Translations under genes and position numbers: made by a program
The notes under the pieces: model-generated
What the model was told of the DNA's origin: nothing
The model's input: the letters and a program-made list of their open reading frames with translations, nothing else
The model's database searches: none
Source of the DNA: [Lactobacillus] rogosae
GTDB lineage: Bacteria > Bacillota > Clostridia > Lachnospirales > Lachnospiraceae
DNA length: 64,000 bases
Assembly (NCBI GenBank): GCA_900112995.1
Contig: FONU01000018.1
Span: 1-64,000, forward strand
Reading direction: 5' to 3'
Shown: positions 7,124 through 14,655 of the stretch, piece by piece
Layout of the letters: each line of letters begins with the position of its first letter
Position numbering within the stretch: position 1 is the first letter of the stretch

Positions 7124-7163
7124 CACGATTATTTAATTAAAATTTAATATAATAATTTAAAAC

Positions 7164-7215
7164 AGAGCAAGTACTAAGGTGACGAAAACCTTTCAGTACT
7201 TGCTCTTATTTTATT
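7164..7215 (+). terminator. Hairpin terminator closing the HXS-like operon (repeat copy)
   Basis: AGAGCAAGTACT (7164-7175) pairs with AGTACTTGCTCT (7195-7206); an inner AAGG/CCTT pair extends the stem, and a T-rich run follows. It is one copy of a repeat seen again at 16154-16196 and in broken form at 285 and 7791/9121. Function as a terminator is inferred from shape and position 40 bases after the last operon gene. Confidence 0.75.
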
Positions 7216-7417
7216 TAAAGAATGAAGAAGAATGATACTGAACTGAGAAAATTCATGTCAGGAGAAAGAACAACAACATTGAACAGTTATGTTTACTCCT
7301 GTGGCACTTGGTGTCAGGGGGAGAGGAATGATTGAGAATAGGAGTTTTAACTTGGTTGAGTTTTATGTTAAAATGGATAAAACGAATCGAAGTTTGTGCA
7401 TTATGGAGGATATTAGA

Positions 7418-7753
7418 ATGAAGATTAATGAATATCAGGAATTGGCAATGACTACTTTAAATCCTGAACTAAGTAAAAGAGATGTATTAATAAATAGTGT
7501 AATGGGATTATGTGGCGAATCAGGAGAAGCCATTGATATAGTAAAAAAATGGATGGCTCAAGGACATGAATTGGACAAGGAACATTTGGCAAAGGAACTT
7601 GGAGATGTAGCTTGGTATTTGGCAGAAGCTGCAACAGCATTAGATATATCGCTTGAAGATATTTTACAAGCAAATATCGATAAATTAAAGATGAGGTATC
7701 CAGACGGATTTGAAACGAAAAAATCTTTAGTGCGCCTAAAAGGAGATATATAA
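7418..7753 (+). CDS. MazG-like nucleotide pyrophosphohydrolase, 111 aa
   Basis: A small all-alpha protein with the MazG-type metal site: GLCGESGEAIDIVKKW around residues 31-46 (EExxE-like, here E35 and E38) and ELGDVAWYLAEAA around residues 62-74 (E62, D65). Such proteins hydrolyse nucleoside triphosphates to monophosphates and are common in phages and accessory DNA as well as in housekeeping roles. The start at 7418 follows GGAGGA (7405-7410); the longer in-frame extension upstream looks non-coding. It stands alone between two repeat copies. Confidence 0.8.
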   Translation: MKINEYQELAMTTLNPELSKRDVLINSVMGLCGESGEAIDIVKKWMAQGHELDKEHLAKELGDVAWYLAEAATALDISLEDILQANIDKLKMRYPDGFETKKSLVRLKGDI

Positions 7754-7790
7754 ACTCAAGTTTATAGATTACATCTCACAGAATATCCGT

Positions 7791-7842
7791 AAATCACCTG
7801 CCTACAACCATATATAATAAATTTGATATAAAAAACAGAGCA
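7791..7842 (+). repeat. Left part of the recurrent repeat, interrupted
   Basis: The sequence AAATCA...CATATATAATAAATTTGATATAAAAAACAGAGCAA aligns with the left part of the complete copy at 16107-16160, including the first bases of the hairpin arm, then departs. The matching right flank reappears at 9121-9160, so the DNA between looks like an insertion or replacement. Confidence 0.65.
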
Positions 7843-8058
7843 ACAGGTATAGTTTTTCCATTTTCATCTAGAAAGGTTTTTAGAGTTTATGATGCATCAT
7901 ATTCTGAAAAATTGGTTTATAAAGAATTATCACAGTATCGAATAAGGAACGATAGAGAATTTTTTTTATTATCATATTCAAAAGCATGTGAAATGATAGA
8001 GAAAATTTTAATAGACAATAATATGATGTATTATAAGTATGACAATAAAGAAAAGTAG
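7843..8058 (+). pseudogene. C-terminal remnant of a T5orf172/GIY-YIG-like nuclease
   Basis: An open frame without a usable start codon ends at TAG 8056-8058 and encodes RKVFRVYDASYSEKLVYKEL, then SQYRIRNDREFFLLSYSKAC. The pattern of a basic start, a short acidic turn, an ExxxYR block and an EFF motif resembles the C-terminal half of T5orf172 (GIY-YIG related) domains found in phage and mobile proteins. The N-terminal catalytic half is missing, and the frame begins exactly where the broken repeat copy ends, so this is read as a 5'-truncated gene. Confidence 0.45.
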
Positions 8059-8089
8059 TAATTTGAGTATTAGTTTATAGGAGTTTTAT

Positions 8090-8950
8090 ATGAGTGATTT
8101 AAAAGCAATAGAGTATAAAAGATTTGAAGATATAAAGCATATTAATGAGAATGGTAGTGAATATTGGAGTGCGAGAGAATTAGCCGTTGCTTTAGATTAT
8201 GTTCAGTGGCGAAATTTTGAAAAAGTAATAAAACGTGCAATGATTGCATGTGAAAATAGTGGACATAATGTTATGGACGATTTTGCTGAGGTCAGCAAAA
8301 TCGTGGAAGCTGGTGCAACACACAAATCTACAAGGGATTATGAATTATCAAGATATGCTTGCTATTTAATAGTTCAAAATGGTGATCCGAGAAAAGAGGT
8401 CATTGCTTTAGGACAAACATATTTTGCAATTCAGACATATAGACAAGAAGTAGCTGATCATTTCAATGAATTGGATGAGGATAATAGAAGGTTGGTGGTG
8501 AGAGGGGATATAAAGCAATGGAATCAGATGTTAGCAGAAACTGCTCATAATGCAGGTGTTATTACAAATGAAGAGTTTGCTATTTTTCAAAATGCGGGTT
8601 ATATGGGACTTTATGGAGGTCTTGATGTGGATGATATTCATACGAGAAAACAATTGGAAGTGGGGCAGAAAATTCTTGATTATATGGGAAGTACAGAGTT
8701 AATTGCCAATTTGTTTAGAATATCACAAACAGAAGAAAAATTAAGAAAAGATAAAGTGCAAGGTGCTGAAAAAGCAACATCGGTTCATTATAATGTTGGC
8801 AAAGAAGTAAGAAACGCAATAGAAAAAATAGGTGGAACTATGCCAGAAGATTTACCAACACCAGAAAAAAGTATTCAACAAATTGAAAAGGAACAAATGG
8901 AAAGATTGCGTAACAAAGCCCAAAATGGGAAACTTATGTTGGACGAATAG
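8090..8950 (+). CDS. dinD: DNA damage-inducible protein D (DinD) family
   Basis: A 286-residue soluble protein starting with an AGGAG-preceded ATG. The N-terminal half (YWSARELAVALDYVQWRNFEKVIKRA, then DYELSRYACYLIVQNGDPRK) is the Bro-N-like domain of DinD, followed by the C-terminal DinD part (GYMGLYGGLDVDDIHTRKQL, FRISQTEEKLRKD). E. coli DinD is SOS-induced and modulates RecA filaments; the family is frequent on islands. No LexA-type operator is obvious upstream. It sits inside what looks like a block inserted into the repeat element. Confidence 0.85.
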   Translation: MSDLKAIEYKRFEDIKHINENGSEYWSARELAVALDYVQWRNFEKVIKRAMIACENSGHNVMDDFAEVSKIVEAGATHKSTRDYELSRYACYLIVQNGDPRKEVIALGQTYFAIQTYRQEVADHFNELDEDNRRLVVRGDIKQWNQMLAETAHNAGVITNEEFAIFQNAGYMGLYGGLDVDDIHTRKQLEVGQKILDYMGSTELIANLFRISQTEEKLRKDKVQGAEKATSVHYNVGKEVRNAIEKIGGTMPEDLPTPEKSIQQIEKEQMERLRNKAQNGKLMLDE

Positions 8951-9120
8951 ATTAAAAGATATTTATATTTGAAATAAAACTATGGATTTTTCAGGTGCTA
9001 GTTTAGAGTCGAGTGTTCATTAACTCAGTTGATATATGTGTTGTGTAAGAATATTTGTTTGTATATGATGCTTGAAATCACGTAAGAATAATTAAAAAAG
9101 TTTTGGGCACTTTTCCGGCA

Positions 9121-9160
9121 CTTATTTCATCACTAATCATTACATAAAAATCATTACACA
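9121..9160 (+). repeat. Right flank of the recurrent repeat
   Basis: Forty bases (CTTATTTCATCACTAATCAT and onward to TCATTACACA) match 16195-16234 at 37 of 40 positions by hand alignment. The hairpin arms that precede this flank in the complete copy are absent; the sequence before 9121 is unrelated. Confidence 0.7.
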
Positions 9161-9205
9161 GGCTATCGGATCCTACTGGACTAGTGCCATAAAGGAGACC
9201 TAAGA

Positions 9206-9250
9206 AAGTCAGTGTTTAAGCGGTCTCACGGCTTCGAACCCCGGTGGGCT
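9206..9250 (+). other. tRNA/tmRNA-like 3'-end remnant, possible attachment site
   Basis: The stretch ending GCTTCGAACCCCGGTGGGCT looks like the T-arm and acceptor strand of a tRNA-like RNA (TTCGAAC loop). However, the expected five-base T stem is imperfect and no matching 5' acceptor strand or cloverleaf is found upstream. A strong terminator follows 8 bases later. It is best read as a degenerate 3' end left by island integration. A full tRNA is not supported. Confidence 0.3.
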
Positions 9251-9257
9251 CATTGTC

Positions 9258-9288
9258 AAGGGAATGGTTGAAGACCATTCCCTTTTTT
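9258..9288 (+). terminator. Strong rho-independent terminator
   Basis: AAGGGAATGGT pairs perfectly with ACCATTCCCTT around a five-base loop and runs into TTTTTTCTTTT. It follows the tRNA-like remnant. The rest of 8951-9487 shows no gene: it holds the repeat flank at 9121, this structure, and an AT-rich promoter region for the next operon. Confidence 0.85.
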
Positions 9289-9487
9289 CTTTTCGTGTCC
9301 GGTGACTAGGAGGGGAACGGGTGTCTTGTGAAGAAATTCATTCTTCATTATTTCCAAGTGGTGTTAATGAAAAAAGTGAAAAATATCAAAATATTTACAT
9401 TATTTACAATAAACAGGGAAAAGGGTATTATTATCAAAGAAATTTAGTGAATTGACCAGAATTTATCAGGCGGAAATGGAGAAGAAA

Positions 9488-10159
9488 ATGTATAAGGTGT
9501 TAATAGTAGAGGATGAAAAGGTAATTGCAGATACACTTGCGGCTCATCTTAACAAGTGGGGATATGAGGCGGTATGTGTTACTGATTTTCAGAATGTGTT
9601 AGAGGAGTTTGAAAGAGAAAAGCCCCATATTGTTCTTATGGATATAGGGTTGCCCTTTTTTAATGGGTATCACTGGTGTACCCAGATTAGAGCTCAGTCT
9701 AAGGTGCCTGTTATATTTCTATCTTCAATGTCGGACAATATGAATATTGTTATGGCCATTAATATGGGCGGTGACGATTTTATTACGAAGCCCTATGACC
9801 TTAATGTGGTTGTGGCAAAGGTGCAGGCACTTCTTAGAAGAACCTATGATTTTACTGACAATACAAGCACAATTGAGCATAATGGCGGGGTGTTGAATTT
9901 AAATGACCAGACATTTATGTATAATAATAATAAGGTTGAACTTACTAAGAATGAATACAGGATATTGCAGTGTCTTCTTGAAAATGTAGGTAAGGTTGTA
10001 AGCCGTGACAGTATTATGGAAAAACTCTGGGAGGATGAAGCATTTGTTGATGATAATACACTTACTGTCAATGTTACCAGACTTAGAAGAAAGCTTGAGG
10101 ATGCAGGGGTCAGCGATTATATTAGAACAAAAAAAGGAGTGGGATATATTATTTCATGA
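9488..10159 (+). CDS. OmpR-family response regulator, BceR-like
   Basis: A 223-residue response regulator. The receiver domain has acidic residues E8-D9, phospho-acceptor D52 in LMDIGLPFF and the conserved Lys in FITKPYD; the C-terminal half is a winged helix (NEYRILQCLLENVGKVVSRD, VNVTRLRRKL, GVGYI). The start at 9488 follows GGAG (9478-9481); a TTG-initiated longer frame is unlikely. It overlaps the kinase gene by ATGA. Its neighbours are an intramembrane-sensing kinase and a BceAB-type transporter, so it probably activates that transporter when antimicrobial peptides are sensed. Confidence 0.85.
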   Translation: MYKVLIVEDEKVIADTLAAHLNKWGYEAVCVTDFQNVLEEFEREKPHIVLMDIGLPFFNGYHWCTQIRAQSKVPVIFLSSMSDNMNIVMAINMGGDDFITKPYDLNVVVAKVQALLRRTYDFTDNTSTIEHNGGVLNLNDQTFMYNNNKVELTKNEYRILQCLLENVGKVVSRDSIMEKLWEDEAFVDDNTLTVNVTRLRRKLEDAGVSDYIRTKKGVGYIIS

Positions 10160-11172
10160 AAAATGTGGTGTTATATCTAAAAAGCAGAATAAAGGTTATA
10201 GTGATGCTTGTGGTAATTGCGATTGTGCAGTTTGTAGTGTTTTATCTTTATTCGGTGCCAGTGGCACCTGTTATATATTCATTGGAATTGCTGTCCTTTA
10301 TGCTGGCTGTGGCAGTTGTTTTTGATTATATGGCATTTTACAGAAGGCATAAGGCGCTTAAGCACAGCCTTTTGTGTGATGAGATTTTTCAGGTTGAATT
10401 ATATGATACTTCTGATGCAATAGAGGATGATTATCAGCAGCTTCTTACAAAGGTGCTTACGCAGAAGTATCAGGCTAATGAGCTTAGAGAGAAATCGATG
10501 GCAGACCTAAGAGATTACTATGCTATCTGGGCACATCAGATTAAGACACCTATATCGGCAATAGATGTACTGCTTCAGGCAGAGAATGAACCGGATAAAA
10601 TTGACTTAAAGGAGCTTAAAAGGCAGCTTTTTAATATTGATTTCTACGTGGATGCTGTTATGAATTACCTAAGGCTTGAGGATATGTCCTCTGATTATGT
10701 ATTTGAGGACTGTCAGGTTGAAAAAATTGTGCGAAAGGCAGTTAAAAAATTCGCGGCACAGTTCATAGGTAAGAAGATATCAATTGAGCTTAACAACCTT
10801 GATACAAATGTAAAAACAGATGAGAAGTGGCTTGGCTTTATAATAGAGCAGCTTATTTCCAATGCGGTTAAATACACCAGAAATGGCGGAAAAATCAGCA
10901 TATATATGAAGGAAACCTTCAATAGTGCTGATAGAATTCTGGTTATTGAGGATAACGGAATAGGGATTACTAAGGAAGATATTCCAAGAATCTTTGAGCG
11001 AGGATACACGGGCTACAATGGAAGAATGAGTAAAAAATCATCGGGAATCGGTCTGTACCTTTGCAGGAAAGCAGCAGATAAGCTGGGGATTTCTATTGCA
11101 ATAGAGTCAAAACTGGATAAGGGAACTAAGGTGCTTCTGGATATGACGCAGAAGTATATCTCACATGAGTAA
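10156..11172 (+). CDS. Sensor histidine kinase, BceS-like intramembrane-sensing
   Basis: A 338-residue kinase. Two transmembrane helices (about residues 12-32 and 37-60) are joined by only a few residues, so there is no real extracellular sensor. This is the design of BceS kinases, which read the state of their ABC transporter. The phospho-acceptor H127 lies in WAHQIKTPISA; the ATPase part has the N box (EQLISNAVKYT), DNGIGI and SSGIGLYLC. It is co-transcribed with the upstream regulator. A 190-base gap with a BceR-type site separates it from the transporter genes. Confidence 0.85.
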   Translation: MKNVVLYLKSRIKVIVMLVVIAIVQFVVFYLYSVPVAPVIYSLELLSFMLAVAVVFDYMAFYRRHKALKHSLLCDEIFQVELYDTSDAIEDDYQQLLTKVLTQKYQANELREKSMADLRDYYAIWAHQIKTPISAIDVLLQAENEPDKIDLKELKRQLFNIDFYVDAVMNYLRLEDMSSDYVFEDCQVEKIVRKAVKKFAAQFIGKKISIELNNLDTNVKTDEKWLGFIIEQLISNAVKYTRNGGKISIYMKETFNSADRILVIEDNGIGITKEDIPRIFERGYTGYNGRMSKKSSGIGLYLCRKAADKLGISIAIESKLDKGTKVLLDMTQKYISHE

Positions 11173-11251
11173 GTTTAATAGATTCTTGTAAGATGATTTT
11201 TAATATAATACGTTGTGCAAGCTATACAATTTACGTTATTAAATATTTATC

Positions 11252-11265
11252 TTACAAAAATGTAA
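11252..11265 (+). promoter_or_regulatory. BceR-type operator upstream of the transporter genes
   Basis: TTACAAAAATGTAA matches the BceR-family consensus TnACA-N4-TGTAA known from Firmicutes exactly, including the four-base spacer. It lies 97 bases before the transporter ATPase start, where a target promoter of the adjacent regulator is expected. A further GTAAG half-like sequence follows at about 11273. Confidence 0.65.
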
Positions 11266-11361
11266 GAAAAACGTAAGCTGCTTAAATGGCAGGGAATGCA
11301 AACTCTGCGTATACTTGGCATTGTAAGAAATGTTAGATGTTTGAAACACAAGGAGGATTGT

Positions 11362-12129
11362 ATGGCATTATTAGATGTAAGAAATTTGAAAAAGGTATAC
11401 ACAACAAGGTTAGGTTCTAATCAGGTTCAGGCGCTTTCTAACGTGAATTTCAGCGTTGAGCAGGGCGAGTATGTGGCTATTATGGGAGAGTCTGGTTCAG
11501 GAAAGACTACGCTTCTTAATATACTGGCGTCGCTCGACAGGCCTACAGGTGGTGAGGTTATTCTTAATGGCAAGAATACAGTGGATATTAAAGAAAAGGA
11601 ATTATCAGCATTTAGAAGAAAGAACCTTGGCTTTGTATTCCAGGATTTTAATTTGTTAGATACATTTTCACTGCAGGACAATATATTCCTTCCGCTGGTG
11701 TTGTCAGGGGAGAAGTATGATAGCATGCAAGAGAAGCTTAAGCCAATTGCAAAGGAGCTGGGAATTGAGTCTATATTAGGAAAGTTCCCATATGAGGTGT
11801 CAGGTGGACAGAAGCAGAGGGCAGCGGTTGCGAGAGCTCTTATTACTAACCCTCAGATTATTCTGGCAGATGAGCCCACAGGAGCGCTGGATTCAAAGTC
11901 TACAGACCAGCTTTTAGAGCTGTTTAGCAAGATTAACGGACGTGGTCAGACAATACTTATGGTAACTCATAGCACTAAGGCTGCAAGCAAGGCGGGCAGA
12001 GTGTTATTTATCAAGGATGGAGAGGTGTTCCATCAGATATACAAGGCATCAATGACAGACGAGGAAATGTACACTAAGATTTCTGATACACTGACTGTTT
12101 TGGCAACAGGAGGTGAGAGCCTTGAGTAA
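11362..12129 (+). CDS. ABC transporter ATPase, BceA-like
   Basis: A 255-residue ABC ATPase of the MacB/LolD/BceA class: Walker A GESGSGKTTL (about residues 43-52), Q-loop FVFQDFN, signature VSGGQKQR, Walker B IILADEPTGALD and the switch His in MVTHSTKAA. The ATG at 11362 follows AAGGAGG; in-frame codons upstream are non-coding. Paired with the 676-residue permease downstream, it should form a peptide-antibiotic detoxification and sensing complex. Confidence 0.88.
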   Translation: MALLDVRNLKKVYTTRLGSNQVQALSNVNFSVEQGEYVAIMGESGSGKTTLLNILASLDRPTGGEVILNGKNTVDIKEKELSAFRRKNLGFVFQDFNLLDTFSLQDNIFLPLVLSGEKYDSMQEKLKPIAKELGIESILGKFPYEVSGGQKQRAAVARALITNPQIILADEPTGALDSKSTDQLLELFSKINGRGQTILMVTHSTKAASKAGRVLFIKDGEVFHQIYKASMTDEEMYTKISDTLTVLATGGESLE

Positions 12130-14152
12130 AGCATTTTATCCTAAAATGGCGCTGTCTAATATAAATAAGAACAGACAGACTTATTTTCCATACATTATAA
12201 CCTGCATCCTTACTATTATGATGTATTTTATGATGGGCTCAATACTTCATAATGAGAATGTAAGAAATATGAATCACGGTGATATGGTTATTGTGCTCCT
12301 GAATATTGGTATGTGGGTTACGATGATTTTCGCAGTTGTATTTCTTTTTTATACCAACAGCTTCTTAATTAAGAGAAGACAAAAGGAAATTGGACTTTAT
12401 AACATTCTTGGAATGGAAAAAAGGCATATTGCAAAGATGATGTTTTATGAGACATTATTTACAGCAGTGGTAAGTATAGGCATTGGAATGCTTATGGGTA
12501 TGCTATTTGGAAAGCTGATGTTTCTTTTACTGATTAAGCTTATTGGCTCTAGCGAAATTCCGGCGTTTCAGATTCCAAGTGAAGCAGTAGTTAATACTCT
12601 TGTCACAATGGCATTAGTATTTTTTGCAATTTTACTTTATAACCTGGCAAGAATTCATCTTACGAAGCCGATTGAACTTATTCACGGTGGACAGATTGGT
12701 GAAAAGGAGCCAAAGACAAAGATACTTCTTACAATAATTGGCGTTCTTACTATGGGCGCAGGCTACACATTTGCACTGACAGCAAAAACCCCATTTCAGG
12801 CTATGAATAATTTCCTTGTTGCGGTTATTCTTGTTATTGTGGGCACCTATTGTCTGTTTACAGCAGGAAGCATTGCATTTATTAAGCTTCTTAGAAAAAA
12901 CAAAAAGTTTTATTACCAGACAAAGCATTTTACAAGTGTATCTGGAATGCTTTACAGAATGAAGCAAAATGCAGTTGGGCTGGCCAATATATGTATTCTT
13001 TCAACTATGGTTTTAATCAGCGTATCAACTACGGTGTCTATGTATCTTGGTATGGAGGATACACTGAATACGGCTTGCCCTAATGAGATTAACCTGAGTG
13101 CTTCATTCTACGGCGAGAAGGATACTGATATGGTTGAAAATGTTGTTGATGAGATGGCAAAAAAATATGGTGCAACCACATCTAATTACTCAGGTGTTTC
13201 TTCTATTACATTATTTTGCAATGCTAGTAGTGAGAGCGGTGAGTTTCAGGTGTTAAAGCAATCTAATATGTCAGGTGCGTATATGGATAATCTGTCGGGT
13301 TGTTTGTGTATGACGGTTGATGATTTTAATAAGTTGGAGAAGAGTAACTATAAGCTTAATGAAGGTCAGGTTATTGTTTATAAAAATAATGGCTATAAAG
13401 CTGCTAATGTAAGGCTGTCAATCGATGATGAAACAAGTACATTTAAGGTGGCAAAGGTTATTACAAAGTTAGAAAATGCACATCTTGGAATTGAAAATAC
13501 TGAACAGCTTGTCCCTTGTTATGTATTCATAGTAGACAGTGAGAAGACTTTGGAGAAAATCGTTGATGCAATGCAGAGTGGTAACGTGGTTGAGAAAAGA
13601 AAAGCTGCAACCTACGATTATGTAGTTCAGTTTGATACTAATCTTACAAAAGAACAGAGTATTGCAATGAGTAGAGAACTGGATGCCCTTGACCTTGAAG
13701 GGGTTAGGATAGTTTCAGACAACAGATATGAGATGGCTGAGGAATTTCATCAGATGTATGGAGGCTTCCTGTTTATAGGAATGTTTGTAGGTTCATTATT
13801 CTTAATGGCAACTGTACTCATAATCTATTACAAGCAGATATCAGAAGGCTATGAAGATAAGGCAAGATTTGAAATCATGCAGAAGGTTGGCATGAGCAGA
13901 GCAGAAGTTAAAAAGACAATAAGAAGCCAGGTGCTTATGGTATTCTTTATTCCTCTTATAATGGCAGCAATTCATATTGTTGTATCATTTAGAATTATTA
14001 AGATGATTCTTTCAATGCTTAATCTTGGAAATGTAAATCTGTTTATGTGGTGTACTCTTGGAACGGTTCTTGTGTTCTGTGTAATATATGCTATCGTATT
14101 CGCCATTACAGAAAGGGCATATTACAAGATTGTCAGCATAGGTAATAAATAA
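12122..14152 (+). CDS. ABC transporter permease, BceB-like
   Basis: A permease of about 676 residues with FtsX-type domains. The hydrophobic helices fall into an N-terminal group (helix pairs to about residue 310), then a soluble extracellular region of roughly 200 residues (about 320-545), then the last helices. This layout, with the big loop late in the protein, is characteristic of BceB, whose loop binds bacitracin-like peptides. GGAGGTG at 12109-12115 points to TTG 12122 as the start, since the GTG at 12113 lies inside that site. It overlaps the ATPase stop. Confidence 0.85.
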   Translation: MSKAFYPKMALSNINKNRQTYFPYIITCILTIMMYFMMGSILHNENVRNMNHGDMVIVLLNIGMWVTMIFAVVFLFYTNSFLIKRRQKEIGLYNILGMEKRHIAKMMFYETLFTAVVSIGIGMLMGMLFGKLMFLLLIKLIGSSEIPAFQIPSEAVVNTLVTMALVFFAILLYNLARIHLTKPIELIHGGQIGEKEPKTKILLTIIGVLTMGAGYTFALTAKTPFQAMNNFLVAVILVIVGTYCLFTAGSIAFIKLLRKNKKFYYQTKHFTSVSGMLYRMKQNAVGLANICILSTMVLISVSTTVSMYLGMEDTLNTACPNEINLSASFYGEKDTDMVENVVDEMAKKYGATTSNYSGVSSITLFCNASSESGEFQVLKQSNMSGAYMDNLSGCLCMTVDDFNKLEKSNYKLNEGQVIVYKNNGYKAANVRLSIDDETSTFKVAKVITKLENAHLGIENTEQLVPCYVFIVDSEKTLEKIVDAMQSGNVVEKRKAATYDYVVQFDTNLTKEQSIAMSRELDALDLEGVRIVSDNRYEMAEEFHQMYGGFLFIGMFVGSLFLMATVLIIYYKQISEGYEDKARFEIMQKVGMSRAEVKKTIRSQVLMVFFIPLIMAAIHIVVSFRIIKMILSMLNLGNVNLFMWCTLGTVLVFCVIYAIVFAITERAYYKIVSIGNK

Positions 14153-14214
14153 AGACTTATGTGGTGTTAGAAATATAAATTGTCAAATTGTTTGAAAAAA
14201 ATTTGAAAAACCTT

Positions 14215-14260
14215 AATTTCCAGCCCGAGATAGCCCTAAAGGCATCTCAGGCTGGAAATT
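14215..14260 (+). terminator. Hairpin after the bce-like operon
   Basis: AATTTCCAGCC-GAGAT pairs with ATCTCA-GGCTGGAAATT, giving a stem of about 16 base pairs with a short loop. The T-tract is weak on both strands, but the position between an operon end and a minus-strand ORF suggests bidirectional termination. Confidence 0.7.
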
Positions 14261-14305
14261 TACATGTTATTGGCACCTTGAATCTGTGCTTCCGTCATAC
14301 ATATA

Positions 14306-14443
14306 TCATGTTCTTTCGCAAATCAACGTCTTTTTCTTCTGGCTGTTCTTAAATAATAATTCCCGTACAGACATCATAACTTCATGATAGAGAAGAATAA
14401 TTATATCGCCATACCTGACTGCAAAATAGTATTCCGTTAACAT
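14306..14443 (-). CDS. Hypothetical 45-aa ORF, possibly a remnant
   Basis: On the minus strand GAGGTG precedes an ATG at 14443 that opens MLTEYYFAVRYGDIIILLYH. Just upstream, another frame ends with GRSYEEIMQYLHSKSEEV (stop at 14448), which looks protein-like but has no good start. Together these may be the decayed end of a small operon or mobile gene. I do not recognise either product. Confidence 0.3.
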   Translation of the reverse strand: MLTEYYFAVRYGDIIILLYHEVMMSVRELLFKNSQKKKTLICERT

Positions 14444-14591
14444 TTGGTCACACCTCTTCAGATTTACTGTGCAGGTACTGCATGATTTCTTCATAACTTC
14501 GTCCGCTCTGTGCTATATGCATAAATACTGGGATTGTTTGAAAGTGAGTTAGACACTTTTTCTGTACTCTATGCCATAAATCGCTAGAAAA

Positions 14592-14606
14592 TGTAATTCA
14601 ATTACA
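14592..14606 (+). promoter_or_regulatory. Perfect palindrome in the MATE promoter region
   Basis: TGTAATTCAATTACA is a perfect 15-base dyad 50 bases before the MATE start, just upstream of a TATTAT/TATAAA -10 candidate (14608-14617). Size and position fit an operator for a MarR- or TetR-type repressor. Which regulator binds cannot be told. Confidence 0.45.
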
Positions 14607-14655
14607 GTATTATTATAAACAACAGATACAGACAGATTCAGGAATGGAGATTACC

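Noticed and set aside
9170-9250. A complete tRNA or tmRNA gene
   Set aside because: No 5' acceptor strand, D arm or tmRNA 5' signature (GGTTTCGAC) is found upstream, and the T stem is imperfect.
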